The translations under genes were made by a program, and so were the position numbers. From contig NZ_OZ241968.1 of NCBI RefSeq assembly GCF_965204125.1, forward strand, positions 744,001 through 808,000: a DNA stretch of 64,000 nucleotides, given 5' to 3'. Below the pieces are notes generated by a model. It was not told the origin of the DNA. It saw only the letters and a program-made list of their open reading frames with translations, and searched no databases. Origin of the DNA: Poriferisodalis sp965204125 (GTDB lineage: Bacteria; Actinomycetota; Acidimicrobiia; Acidimicrobiales; Poriferisodalaceae). Shown piece after piece: positions 16,513 to 25,280 of this stretch (position 1 is the first letter of the stretch; the number at the start of each line of letters is the position of its first letter).

Positions 16513-16938
16513 ATGAGCGCCACTCGCAAGTGGATCGCCCAAGCGTGTGTTGTGGTGGCCGGCGCCGCGATGTTCCTGCCGTGGAACGTGAACGCCGGGC
16601 TGAGCGGCACCCAGACGGTGAACGGCATCAGCACCGGCATCGGGCGGATCCTGCTCGTCATCTGCATCCTGACCGTGGTGCTGGTACAGATCCGCTGGCG
16701 CCCCGCATGGATCGGTGCCGGATTTGCCGGTGCGATCGCGGTGCGTGAGCTGTTCAGCCCGTCAGGCATCGGCACACCCGACGCAGGCCTGGGGCCCCAG
16801 ATCGCCTTCATCGCGTGCGCAGTGGCCGTGATCCTGCTCGGGTGGAACATGTTCACCGGCGTTGCCGCAGGTGAAGGCCGCGGCCCCGACGAACCCCCGC
16901 GCTGGTTCTTCTCCGGGCCGCTCGGCCGGCGGCGATGA
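16513..16938 (+). CDS. four-helix membrane protein upstream of tdm, unknown
   Basis: A 141-residue protein with about four hydrophobic segments (residues ~7-25, 45-62, 65-82, 95-115) and a short basic tail ending G-R-R-R. The stop overlaps the tdm start as ATGA, so the two genes are coupled. I do not recognise the family. Close coupling to a cytoplasmic demethylase suggests a transport or membrane-sensing part for methylamines, but nothing in the sequence proves it. Confidence 0.6.
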   Translation: MSATRKWIAQACVVVAGAAMFLPWNVNAGLSGTQTVNGISTGIGRILLVICILTVVLVQIRWRPAWIGAGFAGAIAVRELFSPSGIGTPDAGLGPQIAFIACAVAVILLGWNMFTGVAAGEGRGPDEPPRWFFSGPLGRRR

Positions 16939-19313
16939 CGTCGCTCGCTGCTGTCCAGAGCGAGGTCGTCGTGCCGGGCTTGATGCTGCTCGGGCAGGGA
17001 GTGGAGCGATACCGGGTGACGGGCGGCGGCGCCACGGTGCTCGCGCTCGCAGCCGGTGATGAATTGGAGATCGTCGATCCCGAGGGCTGCCAACCGTGCG
17101 AGCTGGTCGCTTTCGATGGCGGCGGGCAATCGGATCCGGGATTGCTCGAGATCACCGATGGCAGCGCCGCTGCGTCCGCCCCAACCGATCCAGCCGCCGT
17201 CGGCATCCTCTCGGCACCGCTGGCTGACGCCCGCCGCGTCCGGGCCGGTCTCGAGCGTGTCGGCGTCGACATGCGCGCCGTACAGGCCGCCGCTGCGCTG
17301 AGGCTGCTCGACGGCGCTACGCCTGCGAACGTCACGGCACGGGTGACCGCGCTCGACGATGTCGCGTGCGTGGTCGCGGCGCCTGGCGGCCCGATGTCAG
17401 TGCACGAGGGTGCGCCGCCCACCGATCTCATCGCCTATGTCCACCGCCGCGACCCCGCGGGCAACGGTGCCGAGCCACTGCTGCCGACGCCGCTGGCCGA
17501 CCCCAGCCAGGACTTCATCGTGCTGGCCAGCACGGCACGCGCCTACCAGGTGTCGAAGGGCGACTGGTTCCAGGTGGTGGACATGGAGGGCCGGCAGTGC
17601 TCCGACTTCCAGTGCTTCGCCGTAGCGGATCTCGAAGCAGGCGAAGACCTCTGCCTCGACGCCACCATCACCCGGTCGCTCATGGGCGCGAGCTACCCGA
17701 TGCCAGGCCTGTACTCCAAGTTCTTCAACGCCAAGATGCAGCCGCTCGTGGAGGTGGTGCAGGACACGGTGGGCCGCCACGACACCTTCAACACCGCCTG
17801 CAACGCCCGCTACTACGAGGAGATGGGCTACCCCGGCCACATCAACTGCACCGACAACATCAACGGTGAACTCGAGCCCTACGGCGTCGCTGCACGGCGG
17901 GGCTGGGAGGCGATCAACTTCTTCTACAACACCCAAGTGGACGACGCGAATCAGATCTACCTCGACGAGCCGTGGTCACGCCCCGGCGACTACGTGCTGT
18001 TGCGGGCGCTGGAGGACCTGGTGTGCGTCAGCACTGCGTGCCCGTGCGATGTCGACGCTGCCAACGGCTGGAACCCCACCGACATCGCGGTGCGGGTGTA
18101 TCCCGCAGCGAACATGTTCAAGAAAGCGACGGCCATCAGAATGACCGCGGACTCCGAAGCCCAGCTCACCAAAGAGACCGGATTCCACTCCCGCACCGCA
18201 GCGCTGACGCGCAGCTTCAGCGAATACTGCGGGTACTGGCTGGCCGACCACTTCACGGCCCACGGCGCCGTGGAGGAGTACTGGGCGTGCCGGCAGGCCG
18301 CAGCTGCCATCGACCTGTCCCCCCTGCGCAAGTACGAGGTCACCGGGCCCGACGCCGAGCTGCTGATGCAGACGTGTGTGACCCGCAACGTGCGCAAGCT
18401 GGCTGATGGGCAGGTTGTGTACACCGCCATGTGCCACCCCACGGGCGGCATGATCGACGACGGCACGGTCTTCCGGATCGGGCGCGAGAACTTCCGCTGG
18501 ATCGGCGGCCAGCTCGGCTACAGCGGGGTGTGGCTGCGCGAGCAGGCCGAGCGGCTCGGCCTCAACGTGTGGGTGCGCAACTCCACCGAGCAGCTGCACA
18601 ACCTGCAGGTGCAAGGGCCCAACAGCCGCCGCATTCTCGACGAGATCATCTGGACCCGCCCCGACCAGCAGACGGTCTCCGAGCTGGGCTGGTTCCGCTT
18701 CTCGATCGCCCGCATCGGCGACTACGACGGCATCCCGATCGTGGTCTCACGCACCGGCTACACCGGCGAGCTCGGCTTCGAGGTGTTCTGCCACCCCTCC
18801 GACGCCCCGGCGGTGTGGGACGCCATCTTCGAGGCCGGCACACCCCACGGGCTCGTGCCTATGGGCCTGAGTGCGCTCGACATGCTGCGCATCGAAGCCG
18901 GGCTCATCTTCGCCGGTCACGAATTCTGCGACCAGACCGACCCCTACGAGGCCGGGATCGGCTTCACCGTCCCGCTCAAGACCAAGGAAGACGACTTCAT
19001 CGGGCGCGATGCGCTGTTCGACCGGCGCGACAACCCGCAACGACGGTTGGTGGGGCTGGAGCTCGACGGCGGCGAGCCGGCAGCGCTCGGCGACGGCGTG
19101 TACGTGGGTCGCAACCATGTCGGCGAGATCACCAGCGGCACCATCTCCCCCATCCTGCGCAAGAACATCGCACTGTGCCGTATGGCACTGCCGTACAACG
19201 AGATCGGCACTGCCGTCGAGGTGGGCAAGCTGGACGGCCACGAGAAGCGAATCGCTGCCGAGGTAGTGCGCTACCCGTTCTACGACCCCGACAAGTCCCG
19301 AGTGCGCTCCTAG
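16935..19313 (+). CDS. tdm: trimethylamine-N-oxide demethylase
   Basis: A 792-residue two-domain protein that should cleave TMAO to dimethylamine and formaldehyde, the latter captured by tetrahydrofolate. The N-terminal half (to ~400) is DUF1989-like. The C-terminal half (~420-790) is a GcvT/aminomethyltransferase-like THF domain (Y-E-V-T-G-P-D-A, T-G-Y-T-G-E-L-G-F-E-V-F, R-I-E-A-G-L-I). Cysteines at residues 289, 305 and 369 have spacings of 16 and 64. From memory this equals the three zinc-binding cysteines reported for Methylocella Tdm; extra cysteines sit at 222 and 371. tmm follows directly, which supports the call. It is coupled to the membrane protein gene before it. Function is assigned from family and context. 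Confidence 0.9.
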   Translation: MTSLAAVQSEVVVPGLMLLGQGVERYRVTGGGATVLALAAGDELEIVDPEGCQPCELVAFDGGGQSDPGLLEITDGSAAASAPTDPAAVGILSAPLADARRVRAGLERVGVDMRAVQAAAALRLLDGATPANVTARVTALDDVACVVAAPGGPMSVHEGAPPTDLIAYVHRRDPAGNGAEPLLPTPLADPSQDFIVLASTARAYQVSKGDWFQVVDMEGRQCSDFQCFAVADLEAGEDLCLDATITRSLMGASYPMPGLYSKFFNAKMQPLVEVVQDTVGRHDTFNTACNARYYEEMGYPGHINCTDNINGELEPYGVAARRGWEAINFFYNTQVDDANQIYLDEPWSRPGDYVLLRALEDLVCVSTACPCDVDAANGWNPTDIAVRVYPAANMFKKATAIRMTADSEAQLTKETGFHSRTAALTRSFSEYCGYWLADHFTAHGAVEEYWACRQAAAAIDLSPLRKYEVTGPDAELLMQTCVTRNVRKLADGQVVYTAMCHPTGGMIDDGTVFRIGRENFRWIGGQLGYSGVWLREQAERLGLNVWVRNSTEQLHNLQVQGPNSRRILDEIIWTRPDQQTVSELGWFRFSIARIGDYDGIPIVVSRTGYTGELGFEVFCHPSDAPAVWDAIFEAGTPHGLVPMGLSALDMLRIEAGLIFAGHEFCDQTDPYEAGIGFTVPLKTKEDDFIGRDALFDRRDNPQRRLVGLELDGGEPAALGDGVYVGRNHVGEITSGTISPILRKNIALCRMALPYNEIGTAVEVGKLDGHEKRIAAEVVRYPFYDPDKSRVRS

Positions 19314-19353
19314 CTGTGTTCCGGACGCTTGCACGCAGGTGCAAGACTGGGCG

Positions 19354-19388
19354 ACGTTCTACTCTCATTGCATAAACGTCTACTCACA
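19354..19388 (+). promoter_or_regulatory. paired direct repeats upstream of tmm
   Basis: Two similar elements, ACGTTCTACTCTCA (19354-19367) and ACGTCTACTCACA (19376-19388), start 22 bp apart, about two DNA turns, in the tdm-tmm gap. A perfect inverted repeat TTGCAC-GCAG-GTGCAA lies just before (19329-19344). CTACTCAC recurs upstream of gmaS on the minus strand (near 28612-28619). This looks like a regulator site, but no protein can be named. Confidence 0.4.
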
Positions 19389-19402
19389 GGGGGGATCCGG
19401 AG

Positions 19403-20746
19403 ATGACACGGGTAGCCATCATCGGTGCGGGACCGTGCGGACTGTCGCAGCTGCATGCGTTCGCCAGCGACAGCTCGGCAGAGGCCGCAGACGTCGAGCT
19501 TGTCTGCTTCGAGAAGCAGGACGACTGGGGCGGCCTGTGGAACTACACGTGGCGTACGGGCCTCGATGAGCACGGCGAGCCCTGCCACGGCTCCATGTAC
19601 CGCTACCTGTGGTCCAACGGCCCCAAGGAGTGCCTGGAATTCGCCGACTACGGCTTCGAGGAGCACTTCGGCAAGCCGGTGGCGTCGTTCCCGCCCCGCG
19701 AGGTGCTCTACGACTACATCGTGGGCCGGGCGAGCCGCAGCGGCATCCGCGACAAGATCCGGTTCAACCACGCCGTGCGGGGAGTGAGCCGGTCGGCGTC
19801 GGGCGACGGCTTCACCGTGACCACCCACGATCACACCACCGATGCCACCTCCAGCGAGGACTTCGATTGGGTGGTGGTGTCGACGGGGCATTTCTCCACG
19901 CCCAACATGCCGCACTATCCCGGCTACGAGACGTTCGGGGGCACGCTGATACACGCGCATGACTTCCGTGACGCCGTGCAGTTCGAGGGCGATGTGGTGA
20001 TGGTGATCGGGTCGAGCTACTCGGCCGAGGACATTGCGTCGCAGCTGTGGAAGTACGGGGCGGCGGACGTCATCTGCTCGTCACGCAGCGGGCCGATGGG
20101 CTTCGACTGGCCCGAGGGCATCAGCGAGAAGCCGATCCTCACCCACGTGGACGGCCGCACGGTGCACTTCGAAGACGGCACCAGCGCCGAGGTGGACGCC
20201 ATCGTCTCGTGCACCGGCTACCTCCACCACTTCCCGTTCATGGACGACGAGCTGCGCTTGGTGACCGCCAACCGGCTGGCCAGCTCGATGCTCTACCGGG
20301 GCGTGGTGTTCCAGCCGGAGAACCGCGTCCTCTACCTGGGGATGCAGGACCAGTGGTACACGTTCAACATGTTCGACGCCCAGGCGTGGTACGCCCGTGA
20401 CGTGATCCTGGGTCGCATCGAGCTGCCCAGCGCTGACGAGCAGGCCCGCTGGATCGACGACTTTCAGGCCGCCGAGGACGCTGTCGCCGACGACTATGAG
20501 GCCATCGACTTCCAGGGTGACTACACGCAGGATCTGCTCGACCAGACCGACTACCCAGACCCGAACACGCAGCTCATCAACAAGATGTTCAAGGACTGGA
20601 AGAAGCACAAGAAGCAGTCGATCATCGGCTACCGCGACCACGGCCACACCTCGCCGGTGACGGGCACGATGGCGCCCGTGCATCACACGTCGTGGGAAGA
20701 GGCGCTCGACGACTCGCTGGAGTCGTACCTGGCCGACTCCGGCTGA
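19403..20746 (+). CDS. tmm: trimethylamine monooxygenase (flavin-containing monooxygenase)
   Basis: A 447-residue FMO that should oxidise trimethylamine to TMAO with NADPH and O2. Visible motifs: FAD-binding G-A-G-P-C-G-L (~9-15); the Tmm-like block D-D-W-G-G-L-W-N-Y-T-W-R-T-G (~40-53); the FMO signature F-x-G-x-x-x-H-x-x-x-F as F-G-G-T-L-I-H-A-H-D-F (~179-189); the NADPH-binding V-I-G-S-S-Y-S-A-E-D (~200); and C-T-G-Y-L-H-H-F-P (~270). The N-terminal 90 residues closely follow bacterial Tmm rather than Baeyer-Villiger relatives. It sits 90 bp after tdm, so the product TMAO feeds the neighbouring enzyme. GGGGGGATCCGGAG serves as ribosome site. Confidence 0.93.
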   Translation: MTRVAIIGAGPCGLSQLHAFASDSSAEAADVELVCFEKQDDWGGLWNYTWRTGLDEHGEPCHGSMYRYLWSNGPKECLEFADYGFEEHFGKPVASFPPREVLYDYIVGRASRSGIRDKIRFNHAVRGVSRSASGDGFTVTTHDHTTDATSSEDFDWVVVSTGHFSTPNMPHYPGYETFGGTLIHAHDFRDAVQFEGDVVMVIGSSYSAEDIASQLWKYGAADVICSSRSGPMGFDWPEGISEKPILTHVDGRTVHFEDGTSAEVDAIVSCTGYLHHFPFMDDELRLVTANRLASSMLYRGVVFQPENRVLYLGMQDQWYTFNMFDAQAWYARDVILGRIELPSADEQARWIDDFQAAEDAVADDYEAIDFQGDYTQDLLDQTDYPDPNTQLINKMFKDWKKHKKQSIIGYRDHGHTSPVTGTMAPVHHTSWEEALDDSLESYLADSG

Positions 20747-20789
20747 TCGGCGGGTCTCGCCATCCGAGCACGAGTCGAAGGGCCGCTTC

Positions 20790-22001
20790 GTGCAGGCGAT
20801 CCCGTCTGAAGCAGACGTCGTGATCATCGGCGCCGGGGTGACCGGTGCCAGCATCGGCTACCAGCTCGCTCGGCACTCGGACCTGCGGGTGGCCATCGTG
20901 GATGCCCGGGCACCGGTGGGCGGCATCTCGGGGCGCACGTTCGGGCAGATCCGCCAGCACTACTCCAACGAGCTGATGGTGCGGATCGCGCAGCGGGGAT
21001 TCCACTGCATCCAGAACTGGGACTCGGTGGTGGGCTTCGGCGACCCCGGCTACGCCCGCTTCGGCTACATGCTCCTCGTGGTCGAAGACCAGCTCGACGG
21101 CCTGCGCTACAACATCGAGCTCGGCCGGAGCCTCGGCGTCGACACCAGCTTCGTGGTGGGCAGCCAGATCACCGAGGTCGAGCCGCTGGTGAATGCCGAC
21201 GGCCTCGCCGGCGGTGCCTACGAACCCGAGGGCGGCTACATCGATGTCACGAAGATGGTGCTGAGCTGGCTCACCGCGGCGAGCGCCGCAGGGGCCCACG
21301 TGTTGGCGCCGGTCGCCGTGGACGGGATCATCACCTCCAGCGGTGCCGTGACGGGCGTGGCGACGTCGGCTGGCGAGATCCGGGCTCCGGTGGTGATCGC
21401 CGCCACCGGCGCTTGGGCGCGTGACCTGCTCGACCCCCTCGGCGTGGAGGTGCCCGTCGAGCGGCGGCGGCTCGACATGGCAGTGCTCGAACAGCACGCC
21501 GGGGCACGAGCACTGGGGACCTGCATCACCGACGGCAACTCCAACCTGGTGATCCGACCCGACATGGGCCGCCACATCGTGGCAGTGGCCTACCCGCCGG
21601 AGATGCCCGTGGTGGTCGACCCGCTCGCTGCCGCGTCAGACGCCGACCATGCAGCCCACGCCGAGCGCCTCACCGCCGCCATCTCCGAGCGCCTGCCGGG
21701 CCTGACTGTTGCCTCCACGGTCAGCACCACCAGCGGCGCCTACGACGTCTCGCCCGACTACCACCCCATCCTGGGCTGGGCCTCGGAGATAGCCCCGGTG
21801 GACGGCCTGTACCTGGCCGTCGGCCTCTCCGGCCACGGGCTGAAGCTGTCGCCTGCGCTCGGCGAGATCGTGGCCGCACGCGTGCTGGGCGTCGACCAGG
21901 TGGGCGATGCAACGCCCATCGACATCAGTCCGCTGCGGCCCTCACGCTTCGCCGACGGCGACCTGATGCACCTGTCCTACGGCCCCAGCGCCCGCGCCTA
22001 A
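20790..22001 (+). CDS. DAO-family FAD oxidoreductase (sarcosine oxidase beta-like)
   Basis: A 403-residue flavoprotein of the D-amino-acid oxidase fold that probably oxidises a secondary or tertiary amine. The dinucleotide motif V-V-I-I-G-A-G-V-T-G-A-S-I-G-Y-Q-L-A is at residues ~10-27. The C-terminal FAD-closing segment reads G-L-Y-L-A-V-G-L-S-G-H-G-L-K-L-S-P. The GTG start at 20790 lies 43 bases after tmm stops, suggesting a tdm-tmm-DAO transcript. It differs clearly from the second DAO gene at 22052. N-methyl amino acids or dimethylamine are possible substrates; neither is shown. Confidence 0.8.
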   Translation: MQAIPSEADVVIIGAGVTGASIGYQLARHSDLRVAIVDARAPVGGISGRTFGQIRQHYSNELMVRIAQRGFHCIQNWDSVVGFGDPGYARFGYMLLVVEDQLDGLRYNIELGRSLGVDTSFVVGSQITEVEPLVNADGLAGGAYEPEGGYIDVTKMVLSWLTAASAAGAHVLAPVAVDGIITSSGAVTGVATSAGEIRAPVVIAATGAWARDLLDPLGVEVPVERRRLDMAVLEQHAGARALGTCITDGNSNLVIRPDMGRHIVAVAYPPEMPVVVDPLAAASDADHAAHAERLTAAISERLPGLTVASTVSTTSGAYDVSPDYHPILGWASEIAPVDGLYLAVGLSGHGLKLSPALGEIVAARVLGVDQVGDATPIDISPLRPSRFADGDLMHLSYGPSARA

Positions 22002-22013
22002 CCGCCTTCTGGG

Positions 22014-22042
22014 GCGAGCGCCGGCGAAGCTTCGGCGCTCGC
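22014..22042. terminator. bidirectional hairpin between convergent genes
   Basis: Perfect 10-bp inverted repeat GCGAGCGCCG / CGGCGCTCGC with a 9-base loop, located between two DAO flavoprotein genes that end towards each other (stops at 22001 and 22052). No clear T-run on either side; a role as two-way terminator is inferred from position. Confidence 0.6.
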
Positions 22043-22051
22043 AGAGAACAG

Positions 22052-23383
22052 TTAGCTCCAGGGGTAGGGCGAGTTGCTCACCGGGTGGAGCCGGCCCTCG
22101 GCATAACGCGAGTAGCGGAAGGGCTCGAGCAGCGCCTGTGGCTCGCCGAGCAGCTCCTTGGCGACCAGTGCGCCCACGCCGATCATCTTGTAGCCGTGAT
22201 TCGAATCGGCGATGAAGAAGGCGTTGTCGCAGAAGGTGTCGAACACCGGGAAGTTGTCGGGCGAGAAGCTGCCGATGCCGCCTGAGGGCTCGTCGCTGAT
22301 CAGGTGGTTCTTGCCCTCGAAGCGCTTGTGGCAGTGCGCCAGAGCGGCAGTCCAGGTGCGGTAGAAGTCGCCGCCCACCACGAAGTCGGGCGAGTCGGGA
22401 CCGTAGGGGTCGACGGCCACCTGGTCGGACGGCTTGTCGACCACGTAAGGCATGTAACCGCCCTGCACGCCGCCGAAGTTGAAGTCGGGCTTGTAGTAGA
22501 TGCCCCACGGGCCCTCGGTGACCAAGCCGTCGGCGTCATGCAGCGGGGCGTCGGTGTCGACGTGCACCACCGGCGGCATGTTGCCCTCGTTGTCAGTCAG
22601 GTAGCCCGGATCGACGGTCAGCGTGCCCTCTTGCAGGCACATGTAGGTCCACGTCGGCACGTTGTGCAGCTCACCGTCGCTGCCCGCGATGTCGGTGTTG
22701 GTGGGCAGGCCGAGCATGGCCCAGATCTTCTGCACCCACGGCCCCACGGCCACCACCACGTGCTCGCAGGCAACCGGGCCCTGATCGGTGAGCACAGCGG
22801 TGACGGCCCCCGATGAGTCCTGGTCGAACCCGGTGACGGTCACACCGCCGACCACGTTGACGTCTTCGGCTTCGGCCTTGCCCAACAAGCCCTTCAGCGA
22901 GGCCATGTTGTTGGCGTACCCGCCGCGGTGCTCGTGCAGCACACTGGTGATGCCCTGGGCCTGCCAGTCGTCGAAGATGCCTTTCATGTAGCTGTCGGAC
23001 GCAGCGGCGCCCTCGACGAACGTCGAGGCGTAGCCGATGGCTTGCTGCTGGGCATGGATCGACGCCACGTCGGCGCGCATGGCCTCGTGGCTGATCTGCA
23101 TGTAGCCGACAGGGTGGTAGGAAAACGCCTCGGGATCGCTGTCCCACACATCCACCGAGTGCGCCATCAGCTCCCGCATGGCCGGCTGGAAGTAGTTGTT
23201 GCGGATGACACCGCAGGCGATGCCCGAGGCGCCCGCGCCCACACCCGACTTGTCGATCACCACTATGTCGGCGCCCGAGCCCCGGCCTGACGACCGCAGG
23301 TCGCGGGCCAGGTTCCACGCCGTCGACAGGCCGTGGATGCCTGAGCCGATGATGACGTAACGAGCGCTGGTCGGTAGTGCCAT
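22052..23383 (-). CDS. DAO-family FAD oxidoreductase at the end of the gmaS-mgs operon
   Basis: A 443-residue flavoenzyme. FAD motif Y-V-I-I-G-S-G-I-H-G-L-S-T-A-W-N-L-A at ~8-25; second FAD contact V-V-I-D-K-S-G-V-G-A-G-A-S-G-I-A; C-terminal block F-F-I-A-D-S-N-H-G-Y-K-M-I-G-V-G. The G-A-S-G-I-A-C-G stretch is the kind of place where DAO-fold amine oxidases attach or contact flavin. It is the last gene of a minus-strand operon gmaS-mgsA-mgsB-mgsC-151aa-DAO, 15 bases after the 151-residue gene. That position points to a methylated-amine substrate and makes it a candidate for the missing dimethylamine step. This is an inference from context only. Confidence 0.8.
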   Translation of the reverse strand: MALPTSARYVIIGSGIHGLSTAWNLARDLRSSGRGSGADIVVIDKSGVGAGASGIACGVIRNNYFQPAMRELMAHSVDVWDSDPEAFSYHPVGYMQISHEAMRADVASIHAQQQAIGYASTFVEGAAASDSYMKGIFDDWQAQGITSVLHEHRGGYANNMASLKGLLGKAEAEDVNVVGGVTVTGFDQDSSGAVTAVLTDQGPVACEHVVVAVGPWVQKIWAMLGLPTNTDIAGSDGELHNVPTWTYMCLQEGTLTVDPGYLTDNEGNMPPVVHVDTDAPLHDADGLVTEGPWGIYYKPDFNFGGVQGGYMPYVVDKPSDQVAVDPYGPDSPDFVVGGDFYRTWTAALAHCHKRFEGKNHLISDEPSGGIGSFSPDNFPVFDTFCDNAFFIADSNHGYKMIGVGALVAKELLGEPQALLEPFRYSRYAEGRLHPVSNSPYPWS

Positions 23384-23398
23384 GTACCAGAACCTTCC

Positions 23399-23854
23399 TC
23401 AGTGAGCTGCGGGGGCTTCCCAGCCCTCCAGCACCGGGGGGCGCCATTCGGTGCCGACGATGCGGGAGTTCTCCACCCACGGTCCCAGCTCCACCTGCGG
23501 GAACTTGCAGTGGATGTCTTTCAGCGTGATGCCGTAGCTGTTGCCCTCCGTGAGGTGCTTCATCAGCACCTTGCGAGCGATCTCGTCCTCGCGGCCTGCG
23601 GGGATGTCGAAGTAGATCTTCAGGAACGAGTTGGAGTAGCGGTCGAACACGGCGGGGACGCCGTCTTCCTCCAGCAGCGTGATGTCCTCGAGCCAGTTGA
23701 TGTCGGGCCCCGGCGTGAGCGCCAGCAGATCGATGTCCTCCACCAGCGACATGTCCTCCTGGTACGGGAACCGCTTGCCTGCCAGCACCTCGGCGTCGAT
23801 GGCGACCGTGCGAGTCTCGCGGCTGCTCTCGCCTGTGCTTGCCTGTCCAGCCAT
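23399..23854 (-). CDS. 151-residue protein of unknown family in the mgs operon
   Basis: I do not recognise this protein. It has a polar N-terminus (~1-20), then an acidic Leu/Asp-rich stretch (D-M-S-L-V-E-D-I-D-L-L-A-L and N-W-L-E-D-I-T-L-L-E-E-D), an alpha/beta-looking core (F-L-K-I-Y-F-D-I-P-A-G-R-E-D-E-I-A-R-K-V-L-M-K-H-L-T-E-G), one cysteine (I-H-C-K-F-P) and a Trp/Pro-rich tail. No signal or membrane segment. It starts two bases after mgsC stops, with GGAGGG inside the mgsC end, and is followed by a flavoenzyme. Position argues for a subunit or partner of the flavoenzyme or of the N-methylglutamate synthase. Confidence 0.7.
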   Translation of the reverse strand: MAGQASTGESSRETRTVAIDAEVLAGKRFPYQEDMSLVEDIDLLALTPGPDINWLEDITLLEEDGVPAVFDRYSNSFLKIYFDIPAGREDEIARKVLMKHLTEGNSYGITLKDIHCKFPQVELGPWVENSRIVGTEWRPPVLEGWEAPAAH

Positions 23855-23856
23855 GC

Positions 23857-25260
23857 CTACAGCCCTCCGTCGATCACGTGCTTGTCGAACAGGTCACGGA
23901 TCTCCGCCAGAGTCCGCTCCTCGGTGACGCCTGGGATGTAGTTGGTGCCGGCGATCGGCACCTTGGCCATGGCGGCCGCCTCGTGCGTCAGCGCTGCCAG
24001 ATCCTCGGGCTCCAGTGAGTGGATGTCGGTCTTGCCGCAGGCCCGGGCCAGCATCTGCACTTCCATGGTGAGGGTGATCAGGAAGTTGTAGACGCGCAGG
24101 GCCGCTTCGTCGACGTCGAGGCGCTTGCGCAACTCCACGTCTTGAGTGGCCACGCCCACCGGGCAGCGGCCGGTGTGGCAGTGGTAGCACTCGCCTGCCG
24201 GCACGCCGATCGTGCCCTCGTAGTCAGTGACGCCGGGGATCTCCTTGTTGCAGTTGAGCGCCATCAGGGCTGCCGTGCCGAGCGCAACCGCGTTCGCACC
24301 CAGCGCCAAGCACTTGGCCACGTCGCCGCCGTTGCGGATGCCGCCCGCAACCACCAGGTCGATGTCGTCGGCCAGGCCCACGTCTTCCAATGCCCGGCGG
24401 GCCTCGGGGATGGCAGCCATCAGCGGGATACCGGTCTCCTCGGTGGCCAGGTGCGGCCCGGCTCCGGTGCCGCCCTCGGCGCCGTCGAGGTAGATGACGT
24501 CGGGGCCGCACTTGGCGGCCATCCGCACGTCGTCGTACACACGGGCCGATCCCAGCTTGAGCTGGATGGGGATCTGGTAGTCGGTGGCCTCGCGCACCTC
24601 TTGGATCTTCAGCGACAGGTCGTCGGGCCCGAGCCAGTCCGGGTGGCGGGCCGGTGAGCGCTGGTCGATGCCTGCGGGCAGCGAGCGCATCTCGGCCACC
24701 TGCTCGGTGACCTTCTGGCCCATCAGGTGGCCGCCGAGGCCCACCTTGCAGCCCTGGCCGATGAAGAACTCCACGGCGTCGGCCAGCATCAGGTGGTGGG
24801 GGTTGAAGCCGTAGCGGCTCTGGATGATCTGGTAGTACCACTTGGTCGACAGATCCCGTTCGGGCGGGATCATGCCGCCCTCGCCCGAGCAGGTGGCGGT
24901 GCCGGCCATCGAGGCGCCCTTGGCCAGCGCCATCTTGGCCTCCAACGACAGCGCGCCGAAGCTCATGCCGGTGATGTACACCGGGATGTCGAGCTCGAGC
25001 GGCTTCTCGGCGAAGCGGGAGCCGATGACCGTCTTGGTCTCGCATTTCTCCCGGTAGCCCTCGATCACGAAACGGGTGAGGGTGCCCGGCAGGAACACCA
25101 GCTCGTCCCAGTGGGGGATCTTCTTGAAGATCGAGAAGCCCCGCATGCGGTAGCGGCCCAGCTCGGCCTTCACGTGGATGTCGTTGATGACCTCGGGGGT
25201 GAAGATCCGGCTCTTGCCGAGCACATCCGTGCTCTTGTTCACCTCATTTGCGTCAGCCAT
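23857..25260 (-). CDS. mgsC: N-methylglutamate synthase subunit C (FMN glutamate-synthase-like)
   Basis: A 467-residue homologue of the FMN/iron-sulfur domain of glutamate synthase (GlxD-type). In the MgsABC complex this subunit makes N-methylglutamate from the glutamyl donor and methylamine. The FMN-barrel motifs are clear: Y-I-T-G-M-S-F-G-A-L-S (~95), S-G-E-G-G-M (~125), Y-L-D-G-A-E-G-G-T-G-A (~255), V-A-G-G-I-R-N-G-G-D-V-A-K (~305). The cysteine cluster C-Y-H-C-H-T-G-R-C-P-V-G (~355-366) suits a 3Fe-4S centre. Adjacent gmaS and mgsAB favour MgsC over a plain GlxD of unknown role. Confidence 0.88.
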   Translation of the reverse strand: MADANEVNKSTDVLGKSRIFTPEVINDIHVKAELGRYRMRGFSIFKKIPHWDELVFLPGTLTRFVIEGYREKCETKTVIGSRFAEKPLELDIPVYITGMSFGALSLEAKMALAKGASMAGTATCSGEGGMIPPERDLSTKWYYQIIQSRYGFNPHHLMLADAVEFFIGQGCKVGLGGHLMGQKVTEQVAEMRSLPAGIDQRSPARHPDWLGPDDLSLKIQEVREATDYQIPIQLKLGSARVYDDVRMAAKCGPDVIYLDGAEGGTGAGPHLATEETGIPLMAAIPEARRALEDVGLADDIDLVVAGGIRNGGDVAKCLALGANAVALGTAALMALNCNKEIPGVTDYEGTIGVPAGECYHCHTGRCPVGVATQDVELRKRLDVDEAALRVYNFLITLTMEVQMLARACGKTDIHSLEPEDLAALTHEAAAMAKVPIAGTNYIPGVTEERTLAEIRDLFDKHVIDGGL

Positions 25261-25280
25261 GGCTGTTCTTCCCCTTGCCC

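Noticed and set aside
20790..23383. The two DAO flavoproteins as DmmDABC-type dimethylamine monooxygenase subunits.
   Set aside because: Dmm proteins are not DAO-fold enzymes and none of their features were recognised; a different, unproven enzyme type is proposed instead.
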